From Betaproteobacteria bacterium (GTDB taxonomy: Bacteria > Pseudomonadota > Gammaproteobacteria > Burkholderiales > Casimicrobiaceae), in assembly GCA_027492485.1 (NCBI GenBank), contig JAPUER010000040.1:1-60281 (forward strand): 60,281 bases of DNA, in the 5' to 3' direction. The notes below the pieces were generated by a model. It saw only the letters and a program-made list of their open reading frames with translations. It searched no databases and had not been told where the DNA came from. The position numbers and the translations under genes are program-made. Below, in pieces: positions 45,858 to 53,934 of the stretch. How positions within the stretch are numbered: position 1 is the stretch's first letter; every line of letters starts with the position of its first letter.

Positions 45858-46001
45858 GGCAATCCTTGGTCGTCACAAAGCGCCAGTGCCTGGCGCCAGA
45901 TACAGAAAATCGATTATAGGTGGCGCGAGCCGGGGCACGCGGTGGGCGGCAAGTCCCGCCGGATGCTCGTGCCGCACTGCGCCTGCGTGGCCCGGCCGCC
46001 C

Positions 46002-47006
46002 ATGACCCGGCGCGTTACCGTCCCGATGACGATGTCCGGCACGCGGCTCGACGCCGCGCTGGCCTCGCTGTTCCCCGAGCATTCGCGCAGCCGGCTCAAG
46101 AGCTGGCTCGACGACGGACACATTCTCGTTGATGGCGCCGTCTGGGCCGGCAAGCAGCGCCTCGACGGCAACGAAACGATCACCGCCACGCTGCCGGACG
46201 CGACGCAGGAGACCGATGCCCAGCCCGAGGACATCCCGCTCGACATCATCTTCGAAGACGAGCACCTGATCATCGTCAACAAACCGCCCGGCCTCGTGGT
46301 GCATCCCGGTGCCGGCAATCGCGAGGGGACAATGCTCAACGCGTTGCTGCACCACGCACCGGAGCTGGCCAGCGTCGCCCGCGCCGGCATCGTGCACCGG
46401 CTCGACAAGGACACCAGCGGCGTGATGATGGTGGCGCGCACGCCGCAGGCGCAGACGCATCTGGTGCGCCAGTTGCAATCGCATGCCGCAGCGCGCGAAT
46501 ACGTGGCGCTGGTGCACGGCGCCGTGCGCAAAGCGGGCACCGTTGAAGGTGCGATCGGGCGTCATGGCCGCGACCGCACCAAAATGGCACTGGTCGTCGT
46601 TGGCGGCAAGCCCGCGGTGACGCATTACAAGCTGCGCGAGTCGTTCGGCGGCCCGGCGCTGCTCGGCAAGCACTACAGCCTGCTCGAATGCGGGCTGGAG
46701 ACCGGCCGCACACATCAAATTCGCGTACACATGGCGAGCATCAAGCATCCCCTGGTCGGCGATGCCACCTACGGCAAACGCGGCGATACGCTGTTCCACC
46801 GTCAGGCGCTGCACGCTTGGCGGCTGACGCTGGCGCATCCGGCCACCGGCGAGACGGTGCGTTTCATCGCGCCGATGGCGAAGGACATGAAACATCTGCT
46901 CAAGGAACTTCGTGCCCAGCGCGACAATCGTATGCTGGACGACGATTTCGATGACGAGGAAGACTTTGATGACGACGGCGTCGAGGTCATCTATGTGCGG
47001 GATTGA
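46002..47006 (+). CDS. rluD: 23S rRNA pseudouridine synthase RluD
   Basis: RluD makes pseudouridines in helix 69 of 23S rRNA. The 334-residue product has an S4-like domain (GTRLDAALASLFPEHSRSRLKSWLDDGHILVDG) and the catalytic motif HRLDKDTSGVMM with its Asp. A tail rich in Asp/Glu (LDDDFDDEEDFDDDG) is extra. I prefer the ATG at 46002; an upstream one at 45942 is also in frame. The next gene, pgeF, starts three bases after the stop. Confidence 0.93.
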   Translation: MTRRVTVPMTMSGTRLDAALASLFPEHSRSRLKSWLDDGHILVDGAVWAGKQRLDGNETITATLPDATQETDAQPEDIPLDIIFEDEHLIIVNKPPGLVVHPGAGNREGTMLNALLHHAPELASVARAGIVHRLDKDTSGVMMVARTPQAQTHLVRQLQSHAAAREYVALVHGAVRKAGTVEGAIGRHGRDRTKMALVVVGGKPAVTHYKLRESFGGPALLGKHYSLLECGLETGRTHQIRVHMASIKHPLVGDATYGKRGDTLFHRQALHAWRLTLAHPATGETVRFIAPMAKDMKHLLKELRAQRDNRMLDDDFDDEEDFDDDGVEVIYVRD

Positions 47007-47009
47007 GCG

Positions 47010-47795
47010 GTGCTGATTTTTCCGCAATGGCAGGCGCCGGCCGCTGTGCGCAGCGCGATGACGACGCGCCTCGGTGGAGTGAGCCCACCGCCGTTCGGCG
47101 CCCTCAACCTGGGCTATGCCACGGCGGACGTGCGCGACAACGTGATCGCCAACGAGCGCCGGACGGCGCAGGCACTCGGCGTCGACGCCGCGGCCATTCG
47201 CTGGGTGTATCAGGTGCACGGCAGCGAGGTGCGGCGGGCCGAATCGCTGCCGGTCAATGCGCCGCTCGGCGCCACCGAAATCCAGGCCGATGCCATCGTC
47301 AGCCGCACGCCGGGTCTGGTGTGCGGGATCAAGGTTGCCGACTGCATGCCGGTGTTGCTCGCTGCCACGGATGGATCGGTCGTCGCCGCAGCCCACGCCG
47401 GCTGGCGCGGCCTGGCCGCCGGTGTGATCGAAAACGCGCTGCGGGAAATGGACGTCGCCGCTGAGCGGGTGACGGCGTGGCTGGGCCCATGCATCGGTCC
47501 GCAGGCGTTCGAGGTTGGCGAGGAGGTGCGCGATGCCTTTCTGGCGCACGACCGGGCGGCCGCGGCGCACTTTCGCGCGTTGCCGCCCCTGACGTCCAGC
47601 GACGGTGACGGTGACGGCGGGCAGCCCAAATTTCTGTGCGATCTGGCCGCGATCGCGCGGCAGCGCCTGGCGACGCAGGGCGTAACCGCCGTGGCCGCAA
47701 GCAATGCCTGTACCTTCAGCGAGCCGGAGCGCTTTTTTTCGCACCGACGCGACCGCACGACCGGGAGAATGGCGGCGTTCGTATGGATTGCATGA
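47010..47795 (+). CDS. pgeF: Polyphenol oxidase / purine nucleoside phosphorylase, PgeF (YfiH) family
   Basis: The 261-residue protein belongs to the YfiH family (now linked with peptidoglycan editing and purine nucleoside phosphorolysis). Metal ligands are seen in VHG (QVHGSEV), ADCMPVLL and AHAGWRGLAAG, i.e. His-Cys-His. It starts at GTG 47010, three bases after rluD stops, so the two are one transcription unit. Confidence 0.93.
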   Translation: MLIFPQWQAPAAVRSAMTTRLGGVSPPPFGALNLGYATADVRDNVIANERRTAQALGVDAAAIRWVYQVHGSEVRRAESLPVNAPLGATEIQADAIVSRTPGLVCGIKVADCMPVLLAATDGSVVAAAHAGWRGLAAGVIENALREMDVAAERVTAWLGPCIGPQAFEVGEEVRDAFLAHDRAAAAHFRALPPLTSSDGDGDGGQPKFLCDLAAIARQRLATQGVTAVAASNACTFSEPERFFSHRRDRTTGRMAAFVWIA

Positions 47796-47810
47796 CGCGA
47801 TAATTTACCG

Positions 47811-49985
47811 ATGTCCGATTTGCAGGTTTCCGATTTTCCCGCCGCGTCGATGCCGACCGCTGGCGGTTCCCGTGACGAGGTGTCCGCCTGGGTGGCGCTG
47901 CGCGCCGGCGAGGCCGTGGCCGCACGGGGTGAAGCAGCGGCGCTGCTGATGGAGCGCCTGCACGTGGGGCCGGACTGCGTCGCGGCGGCGCGGCTGATTG
48001 GCCTGCCGGCCGATGCCGAGACCGAGCAGGCGGTGCAGCAGCAATTCGGGGCTGAAATCGGGCAATTGTTCGTCGGCGTGCATCGCATGGCCAACATGCA
48101 GGGCTTGCAGCGCAATGCCGGCGCCTCCGCAGCGCCGGTGCCGGGCGCCCAGCAGGCGCAGCAGACCGAAGCGCTGCGCAAGATGCTGCTGGCGATGGTC
48201 GACGATGTGCGCGTGGTGCTGCTCAAGCTGGCCGAGCGTCTGCTCTCGCTGCGCAGCGCCGCGCTGTCGACCGAGGCCCGTCGCAACGATAGTGCGCAGG
48301 CCGAAGCGCGCGAAGTGATGGAGGTGTTCGCGCCGCTGGCCAACCGTCTCGGCGTGTGGCAACTCAAGTGGGAGCTTGAGGATCTGTCGCTGCGCCTGCT
48401 CGAACCGCTGCAATACCACTCGATCGCCCGCTACCTCGACGAGACCCGCATCGAACGCGAGGCCTACATCGACACCACCAAGGCGCTGCTGCGTGACGCA
48501 TTGAGCAATGCCGGCATCGACTGCGAGATCAGCGGGCGCTCCAAACACATCTATTCGATCTACGAAAAACTCAAACGCAAGCATTGCACGCTCGAGGAGC
48601 TGTACGACATCCGCGCCGTGCGCGTGATCGTCGCCGAAGTGAAGGATTGCTACGCGGCGCTCGGCATCGTGCACAGCATGTTCCAGCCGGTGCCCGGCGA
48701 ATTCGACGATTACATCGCCAAGCCGAAATCCAACAACTACCGCTCGCTGCACACCAGCGTGATCGGGCCGCAGCAACGGGCGCTCGAGGTGCAGATCCGC
48801 ACCCGCGAGATGCATCAGGCGAGCGAGTACGGCGTGGCGGCCCACTGGAACTACAAGGAAGGCGGCAACGCGGCGCGCGACAGCGGCTTTGCCAGCAAGC
48901 TGGCCAGCCTGCGACAGGTGCTGTCGTGGGGCAAGGACGTCAGCTCGCCGGGCGAATTTCTGGCCGGGTTCAAGTCCTCGTTGTTCGAGGAAACCATCTT
49001 CGTACTGACGCCGCAGGGCAAGATCATCGATCTGCCGAAAGACGCGACGCCGGTCGATTTTGCCTACGCGGTGCACAGCGGTCTCGGTCACCGCTGCCGT
49101 GGCGCCAAGGTGGATGGCGTGATGGTGCCGCTCAATACGCCGCTGAAGAACGGCCAGCGCATCGAAATCACCACGGTCAAGGAAGGCGGGCCGTCGCGCG
49201 ACTGGCTGAATCCGGACAACGGCTACATCCGCAGCAGCCGCGCCCGCGGCAAGGTGCGGCAATGGTTCAACACGCTCGAATTGCAGGAGACGTTGACGCA
49301 CGGCCGTGCGGTGGTCGAAAAGGATTTGCAGCGCCACGGCCAGACGGCGCTCAATCTCGACAAGCTGACGCACGAGGCGGGCTTCAAATCGCAGGACGAC
49401 TTTTTCGCGGCGGTCGGGCGTGCCGAGGTCAACAGCCGCGATCTCGACATCGCGATCCGCAAGGCTGCCGGTCTGCTCGACGCCGCCGCCGAAGCCGCCG
49501 CGCCGGAGGTGCATACCAGTCGCAGCCGCGCCAAGGCGGAGGGTGGTGGCATTCTGGTGGTGGGCGTCGGCAAACTGATGACCGGCCTCGCCAGGTGCTG
49601 CAAACCGGTGCCGCCGGATCCGATCGTCGGCTTCGTGACGCGCCTGAAGGGCATCACCATTCATCGTGCCGACTGCAGCAATGTGCAGCGGATGATGGCC
49701 AGCGAGCCCAACCGCATCATCGAGGCCGACTGGGGCGATGCTGCGCAAAACGATCTGTTCAGCGTGCAGATCGACGTCATCGCCAGCGACCGTCAGGGGC
49801 TGTTGCGCGACATTTCCGACGTTCTGGCGCGCGAGAAGATCAACGTCACGGCGGTGAACACGCTGACCCGCGATTTCGTCGCCAAGATGAAGTTCACGGC
49901 AGAGGTGCGCAGCATGGACCAGTTGCGCGCGGCGCTGGTGCAGGTGGCTCAGGTCAAGGGCGTGCAGAGCGCGCGTCGGGTGTAG
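47811..49985 (+). CDS. relA: RelA-type (p)ppGpp synthetase
   Basis: RelA makes the alarmone (p)ppGpp upon amino acid starvation. The 724-residue protein has an N-terminal region where the hydrolase HD motif is missing (no HDxxED; AARLIGLPADAETEQAVQQQFG instead), so it is a synthetase only. The synthetase block GEFDDYIAKPKSNNYRSLHT carries the EFDD form typical of RelA rather than RFKD of SpoT. A TGS domain follows (IFVLTPQGKIIDLPKDATPVDFAYAVHS) and an ACT domain at the C-terminus. A -10-like GATAAT lies six bases before the ATG. The stop TAG lies inside a REP palindrome. Confidence 0.94.
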   Translation: MSDLQVSDFPAASMPTAGGSRDEVSAWVALRAGEAVAARGEAAALLMERLHVGPDCVAAARLIGLPADAETEQAVQQQFGAEIGQLFVGVHRMANMQGLQRNAGASAAPVPGAQQAQQTEALRKMLLAMVDDVRVVLLKLAERLLSLRSAALSTEARRNDSAQAEAREVMEVFAPLANRLGVWQLKWELEDLSLRLLEPLQYHSIARYLDETRIEREAYIDTTKALLRDALSNAGIDCEISGRSKHIYSIYEKLKRKHCTLEELYDIRAVRVIVAEVKDCYAALGIVHSMFQPVPGEFDDYIAKPKSNNYRSLHTSVIGPQQRALEVQIRTREMHQASEYGVAAHWNYKEGGNAARDSGFASKLASLRQVLSWGKDVSSPGEFLAGFKSSLFEETIFVLTPQGKIIDLPKDATPVDFAYAVHSGLGHRCRGAKVDGVMVPLNTPLKNGQRIEITTVKEGGPSRDWLNPDNGYIRSSRARGKVRQWFNTLELQETLTHGRAVVEKDLQRHGQTALNLDKLTHEAGFKSQDDFFAAVGRAEVNSRDLDIAIRKAAGLLDAAAEAAAPEVHTSRSRAKAEGGGILVVGVGKLMTGLARCCKPVPPDPIVGFVTRLKGITIHRADCSNVQRMMASEPNRIIEADWGDAAQNDLFSVQIDVIASDRQGLLRDISDVLAREKINVTAVNTLTRDFVAKMKFTAEVRSMDQLRAALVQVAQVKGVQSARRV

Positions 49986-50060
49986 GAGCGGCTTGCCGCG
50001 ACCAACCGTGTTTCGCTGCGTTGTCGCGATCAGCGCAGGTCGCGGCAAGCCGCTCCTACA
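49981..50060. repeat. Perfect 23-bp inverted repeat (REP) over the relA stop
   Basis: TGTAGGAGCGGCTTGCCGCGACC (in parts 49981-50003) is the exact reverse complement of 50038-50060, with a 34-base loop. The relA TAG is inside the left arm. The element recurs at 58862-58929 with a 22-bp stem, again over a stop codon. It lies 25 bases before the start of a Bug-family gene. Confidence 0.9.
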
Positions 50061-50084
50061 ATGACGCGCTATCCAGGAGGAGTT

Positions 50085-51056
50085 ATGAAATCAGTTTGCA
50101 AACGCGCGCTGTTGACCGGCCTTGGCGCGCTGTGTCTTAGCGCTGCGGCGTTCGCGCAGTATCCGAACAAGCCGATCAAGATCGTCGTACCGTTCCTCGC
50201 CGGCGGTACCACCGACATCATGGCGCGTGCCGTCGCCGCCGATCTGCAGAAGGCATTCGGCCAGCCGGTGGTGGTGGAGAACAAGGCCGGCGCCGGCGGC
50301 AACATCGGCGCCGACGTCGTCGCCAAAGCCGCGCCCGATGGCTACACCTTTCTCATGGGCACCGTCGGCACCCATGCGATCAACATGGCGCTTTACGCGA
50401 AGATGCCTTACGACGCGGTGAAGGATTTCGCTCCGGTGTCGCTGGTGGCGGCGGTGCCGAACATTCTGGTCGCGGCGCCCTCGTTCCCGGTCAACAGCGT
50501 GCGCGAATTGATCGATCTGGCAAAGAAGGAAGGCGGCAAGACGACCTTTGCCTCCAGCGGCTCCGGCACGTCGATCCACCTGTCCGGAGAATTGTTCAAG
50601 CAGTTGGCCGGCGTGCAGATGACCCATGTGCCGTACAAGGGCTCGTCGGCGGCGCTGCCGGACGTGATGAGCGGGCAGGTCAATGTGATGTTCGACAATG
50701 CGCCGTCGGTGATGCCGCATATCAAGGGCGGCAAATTGAAAGCGATCGCCGTGACCAGCAGCAAACGGGCGCCGGCATTGCCCAATGTACCGACCATCGC
50801 CGAAAGCGGCTTGCCCGGCTTCGAGGCGAGCTCGTGGTTCGGGCTGCTGGCGCCGGCCGGCACACCGAAAGAGATCGTCGACAAGGTGTCGCTGCAGATC
50901 CAGAAGATGCTGCAAACGGCGGAGATGAAGGAACGTCTCGCCAGTCAGGGCGCCGACGGCGTCGGCAACACGCCGGAGCAGTTCGCGGCCCACATCAAGG
51001 CCGAGATCGAGAAGTGGGCCAAGGTGGTGAAGGCGTCGGGGGCGAAGGCTGACTAG
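50085..51056 (+). CDS. Tripartite tricarboxylate transporter binding protein, Bug family
   Basis: The 323-residue periplasmic protein has a signal peptide ending at AAAFAQ, then YPNKPIKIVVPFLAGGTTDIMARAVAADLQKAFGQPVVVENKAGAGGNIG and PDGYTFLMGTVGTHA, exactly the Bug family plan. Binding protein for organic acids such as tricarboxylates or aromatic acids. The ATG at 50085 has an AGGAGGAG site. The TctA/TctB membrane subunits are not nearby. Such solo Bug genes are very common in Burkholderiales. Confidence 0.93.
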   Translation: MKSVCKRALLTGLGALCLSAAAFAQYPNKPIKIVVPFLAGGTTDIMARAVAADLQKAFGQPVVVENKAGAGGNIGADVVAKAAPDGYTFLMGTVGTHAINMALYAKMPYDAVKDFAPVSLVAAVPNILVAAPSFPVNSVRELIDLAKKEGGKTTFASSGSGTSIHLSGELFKQLAGVQMTHVPYKGSSAALPDVMSGQVNVMFDNAPSVMPHIKGGKLKAIAVTSSKRAPALPNVPTIAESGLPGFEASSWFGLLAPAGTPKEIVDKVSLQIQKMLQTAEMKERLASQGADGVGNTPEQFAAHIKAEIEKWAKVVKASGAKAD

Positions 51057-51070
51057 CGGCTTGCAGCCGC

Positions 51071-51138
51071 AGGACGAATGACGAAGGACGAGTGACGAGA
51101 TGAGGGCGGTTCGTCCTTCGTCCTTCGTCATTCGTCCT
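51071..51138. terminator. Perfect 21-bp hairpin between convergent genes
   Basis: AGGACGAATGACGAAGGACGA (51071-51091) pairs perfectly with 51118-51138. Both arms consist of GACGAAGG/GACGAATG heptamer-like repeats. It lies between the ends of two convergent genes and could be a bidirectional terminator or a dispersed repeat of Burkholderiales; I cannot decide. No T-run follows. Confidence 0.55.
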
Positions 51139-51156
51139 GTGGCCGAAGGCCACTAA

Positions 51157-51903
51157 CTAGTACGTGGCCCGTCCGCCCGAGATGTCGAACACGCCGCCGG
51201 TGGTGAACGAGCAGTCTGCGCTGGCCAGCCAGGCCACCATCGCGGCGATTTCGTCGACCTGCACGAAGCGGTTCATCGGAATCTTCGATTTCATGAACGC
51301 AATGTGCGCTTCCGTCATCTGCTTGAAGATGTCGGTCTCGGCCGCGGCGGGGGTGACGCAGTTGCAGAGCACGCCGGTGGTGGCCAGCTCCTTGGCAAGC
51401 GATTTGGTGAGGCCGATCAGTCCGGCCTTGGCCGCGCTGTAGGCCGGCGCGTTGGGATTGCCTTCCTTGCCGGCGACGCTGGCGATGTTGACGATGCGTC
51501 CGTAGCCGCGCGCAATCATCTGCGGCACCAGCGCCCGTGCCACCAGAAACGGCGCCACCAGGTCGATCTCGACGACGCGCCGGAAGTCTGCCGGTGGGTA
51601 CTCCCAGGTCTTGACGTTGGGGCCGGTGATGCCGGCGTTGTTGATCAGGATGTCGATCTGGCCGAACGCCTCCAGCGTGGACTGGCGGGCGGCATTGACC
51701 GCGCCTTCGTTGGCGACGTCGACGATGTAGCCGCAGGCGCCGTCGCCCAGGCTGGCGACGGCGGCCGCGACGGCATCGCCATCCATGTCCCACAGCGCCA
51801 CGCGGGCGCCGCTCGCGACGAAGCGCCCGGCACACGCCAGGCCGATACCGCGAGCGCCACCGGTGACGACCGCCACGCGACCGTTGAGGTCAATCTGATT
51901 CAT
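51157..51903 (-). CDS. SDR family oxidoreductase
   Basis: The 248-residue cytoplasmic enzyme is a short-chain dehydrogenase with the NAD(P)-binding motif VTGGARGIG, the NNAG motif, the catalytic Ser (NIASVAGKEG) and YxxxK (YSAAKAG). An acidic residue after strand 2 (DMDGD) suggests NAD rather than NADP. The substrate is unknown; a sugar, 3-oxoacyl or hydroxy-acid compound is likely. GGGAGA precedes the ATG. Confidence 0.9.
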   Translation of the reverse strand: MNQIDLNGRVAVVTGGARGIGLACAGRFVASGARVALWDMDGDAVAAAVASLGDGACGYIVDVANEGAVNAARQSTLEAFGQIDILINNAGITGPNVKTWEYPPADFRRVVEIDLVAPFLVARALVPQMIARGYGRIVNIASVAGKEGNPNAPAYSAAKAGLIGLTKSLAKELATTGVLCNCVTPAAAETDIFKQMTEAHIAFMKSKIPMNRFVQVDEIAAMVAWLASADCSFTTGGVFDISGGRATY

Positions 51904-52021
51904 CGTTCTCCCTTTCGTGTCGCCATTATCGTGCTGTCACAATCCCGTCACATAGATCGTCTATCAATAAACGCAAAAGAAGCATCGCTACTCGATAACG
52001 ACAAATAAAGAGGAGAAAAAG

Positions 52022-52747
52022 ATGACATCGACCATTCTTGGAATCATGCTGGCGGTCACCGTGATCGGTGGCGCGTTTTTCGTGGCCCTCCGCAACAACC
52101 GCCTGCGTGCCGAACGCGCGCTTTTCATTCGCGGCTACCGCTTCCCGGCCGGGCTGCGCTTCAAGCTGAATCAGGCATATCCCGAGCTGTCCGGCGAGCA
52201 GACAGAGCTGGTGCTGGCAGGCCTGCGCGCCTGGTTTCTGCTGATCGCGGAGAACCCGAATACCAAATTCGGCATGCCCAGCAAGGCGGTCGATACGGCG
52301 TGGCACGAATTCATCCTGATGACGCACAACTACTCCGCGTTCTGCGACAAGGCGTTCGGCAAGTTTCTGCATCACGTCCCGCACGACGGCAATGCGAAAG
52401 CCGAAGCCGACGGGCTGGCGATGACCTGGGGCACGCGCAGCGGGCTGTTCGGTGCCGGAGCGCTGGCGGCGGGCATGGCCGGTGGCCTCGCCGCGGCAGC
52501 GCTCGCCTCGCCGAAGGATCTGTTCGGCCTCGACCAGAAGCTCGGCATCGCCGGCGGCAATGCGTACAGCGGCGACGATTTCGCGCGCTTCGACAAGCGG
52601 CATGGCCACATGACGTCCGGCGGCGGTGGCGATGGCGGCGGCAGCGACGGCAGTTCGTCGTCCAGTTGCGCCGACGGGAGCTGTGGCGACGGTGGTGGCA
52701 GCGGCTGCGGTGGCGGCGGAGGCTGCGGCGGCGGTTGCGGCAGCTGA
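52022..52747 (+). CDS. Membrane-anchored glycine-rich protein with GRDP-like domain
   Basis: This 241-residue protein has one N-terminal transmembrane segment (TILGIMLAVTVIGGAFFVAL). Then comes a block with GLRAWFLL, VDTAWHEFILMTHNYSAFC and a following GKFLHHVPHD, which recalls the WHxH domain of glycine-rich-domain proteins. A second hydrophobic stretch lies near 141-160. The last ~45 residues are almost only Gly, Ser and Cys (SSSSSCADGSCGDGGGSGCGG...), with seven or more Cys. The function is not known. AAGAGGAG gives a good ribosome site. Confidence 0.7.
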   Translation: MTSTILGIMLAVTVIGGAFFVALRNNRLRAERALFIRGYRFPAGLRFKLNQAYPELSGEQTELVLAGLRAWFLLIAENPNTKFGMPSKAVDTAWHEFILMTHNYSAFCDKAFGKFLHHVPHDGNAKAEADGLAMTWGTRSGLFGAGALAAGMAGGLAAAALASPKDLFGLDQKLGIAGGNAYSGDDFARFDKRHGHMTSGGGGDGGGSDGSSSSSCADGSCGDGGGSGCGGGGGCGGGCGS

Positions 52748-52804
52748 GGCAACGCGGCGTAAGCGACACCCAGTTCGCCCTCGATCTTCGCTGCGGCGGG
52801 TAAC

Positions 52805-52922
52805 AGCTTTCTGCTGAGAACGCCAATTCAATTGGGCTCAAGGCGCGATTTACGAGATTGTCGACTTTCTTGCTTTTCGCGCGCTATGCCCAGTTGAATT
52901 GGGCATTTCCGAAGAAAGCTGA
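52805..52922. repeat. Imperfect long hairpin, copy 2 of a dispersed pair
   Basis: The left arm (52805-52838, AGCTTTCTGCTGAGAACGCC...) is imperfectly complementary to the right arm (52888-52922, ...ATTTCCGAAGAAAGCT) over ~33 positions. It shares arm sequence with the element at 43677-43796. It precedes the FCD regulator gene by ~57 bases. Confidence 0.6.
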
Positions 52923-52966
52923 TAGCGAATCGGGTAAACCACTAAATCGCAAAGCCGTAGCCGGCC

Positions 52967-52993
52967 TACAATGTTGTCATGCTGTCTGACAAC
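52967..52993 (+). promoter_or_regulatory. -10-like box and palindromic operator at the FCD regulator start
   Basis: TACAAT (52967-52972) is followed by GTTGTCA-TGCTGTC-TGACAAC (52973-52993), a 7-7-7 perfect palindrome that spans the ATG at 52979. FadR-subfamily regulators bind short palindromes of the TTGTC...GACAA kind, so this may be the regulator's own operator. A transcript from this box would be leaderless. Confidence 0.55.
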
Positions 52994-53932
52994 TTTTCGG
53001 CAACCAAAGACGCAAGTCTGGCGATCGTGACGCCGGTCGGGCTTGCCCACGCGGCGCGGGCGCTGACGTTGGCACTGGACGCCGCCGCCGGCAAGGCGCC
53101 GGCACACGCCGCCAGCGACGGGCACAACGCGGCGCTGAACGTCGTCGCGCGGCCGCAATCGCTGGCCGACGAGGCGCATCGGCAATTGCTGTTGCAGCTC
53201 GACATGGGCCTGTGGAAAGCGGGCGACAAACTGCCGCCGGAAAAGGCGCTGGCCGATTCGCTCGGCGTGTCGCGCCCGATCGTGCGCGAGGCGCTGGCGC
53301 GGCTGAAGGCGGACGGCCGCATCGAATCGCGGCAGGGCTCGCGCGCCTTCGTTGCCGAGCGCAGCAAGCTCGCCGCCTTTCGCCTGGCCGAGCGCGCCGC
53401 CGACGCCGGCGACGCCGCGGCAGGCAACGCGGCCGACGTTGCCGAGCGCGAATTGCTCGAACTACGTCAGATTGTCGAAGCCGGTGCCGCCGAACTGGCC
53501 GCGTCGCGGCGCACCGCGGTCGATCTCGCGGCCATTCGGGCCGCGCTGGCCGATATGGGCGACGCGCTCGCGGCCCGCAGCGACGGCTCCGACGCCGACG
53601 ACCGCTTTCACAACGCGATCGCAGCCGCCACCCATAACGCGCAAATCGGGCGCTTCGTGGAATTCCTCGGCGCCCAGTTTTCGGCCTCGCGCAAGGTCAC
53701 CTGGGATCACACCGGTTACGCGGTTGGCATCGCCGAGGTCGGTCACGGCGACCACAGCGCCATCCTGCAGGCGATCGATGGGCAGGACGCGCCGCGCGCC
53801 AAAGCGCTGGCACAGGCGCATGTGCAGCGCGCGCTGGACCGCGTGCTGGCACGCCTGGCCGTGCGCGGCACGGCCGCCGGCAACGACGGCGCCAACGAGG
53901 GCGCGCAGCACAACGCCGCCGGTGGCGCCTGA
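52979..53932 (+). CDS. FCD domain transcriptional regulator, GntR/FadR family
   Basis: The 317-residue cytoplasmic regulator probably controls the glycolate/lactate oxidation genes that follow. An unusual ~55-residue Ala-rich extension precedes the winged helix-turn-helix (ADEAHRQLLLQLDMGLWKAGDKLPPEKALADSLGVSRPIVREALARLKADGRIESRQGSRAFV, ~62-126). The FCD ligand domain follows with Asp/His residues (DADDRFHNAIAAATHN, HGDHSAILQAI). GlcD starts three bases after its stop, so they are co-transcribed. A GlcC/LldR-like role is an inference from position. Confidence 0.88.
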   Translation: MLSDNFSATKDASLAIVTPVGLAHAARALTLALDAAAGKAPAHAASDGHNAALNVVARPQSLADEAHRQLLLQLDMGLWKAGDKLPPEKALADSLGVSRPIVREALARLKADGRIESRQGSRAFVAERSKLAAFRLAERAADAGDAAAGNAADVAERELLELRQIVEAGAAELAASRRTAVDLAAIRAALADMGDALAARSDGSDADDRFHNAIAAATHNAQIGRFVEFLGAQFSASRKVTWDHTGYAVGIAEVGHGDHSAILQAIDGQDAPRAKALAQAHVQRALDRVLARLAVRGTAAGNDGANEGAQHNAAGGA

Positions 53933-53934
53933 GC

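Noticed and set aside
45873-47744. A 623-residue frame opposite rluD and pgeF
   Set aside because: Both sense genes are well supported by motifs; the antisense frame has none.
47811-49985. Bifunctional SpoT/Rel assignment
   Set aside because: The HDxxED hydrolase motif is missing and the synthetase motif is EFDD, so the monofunctional RelA type fits.
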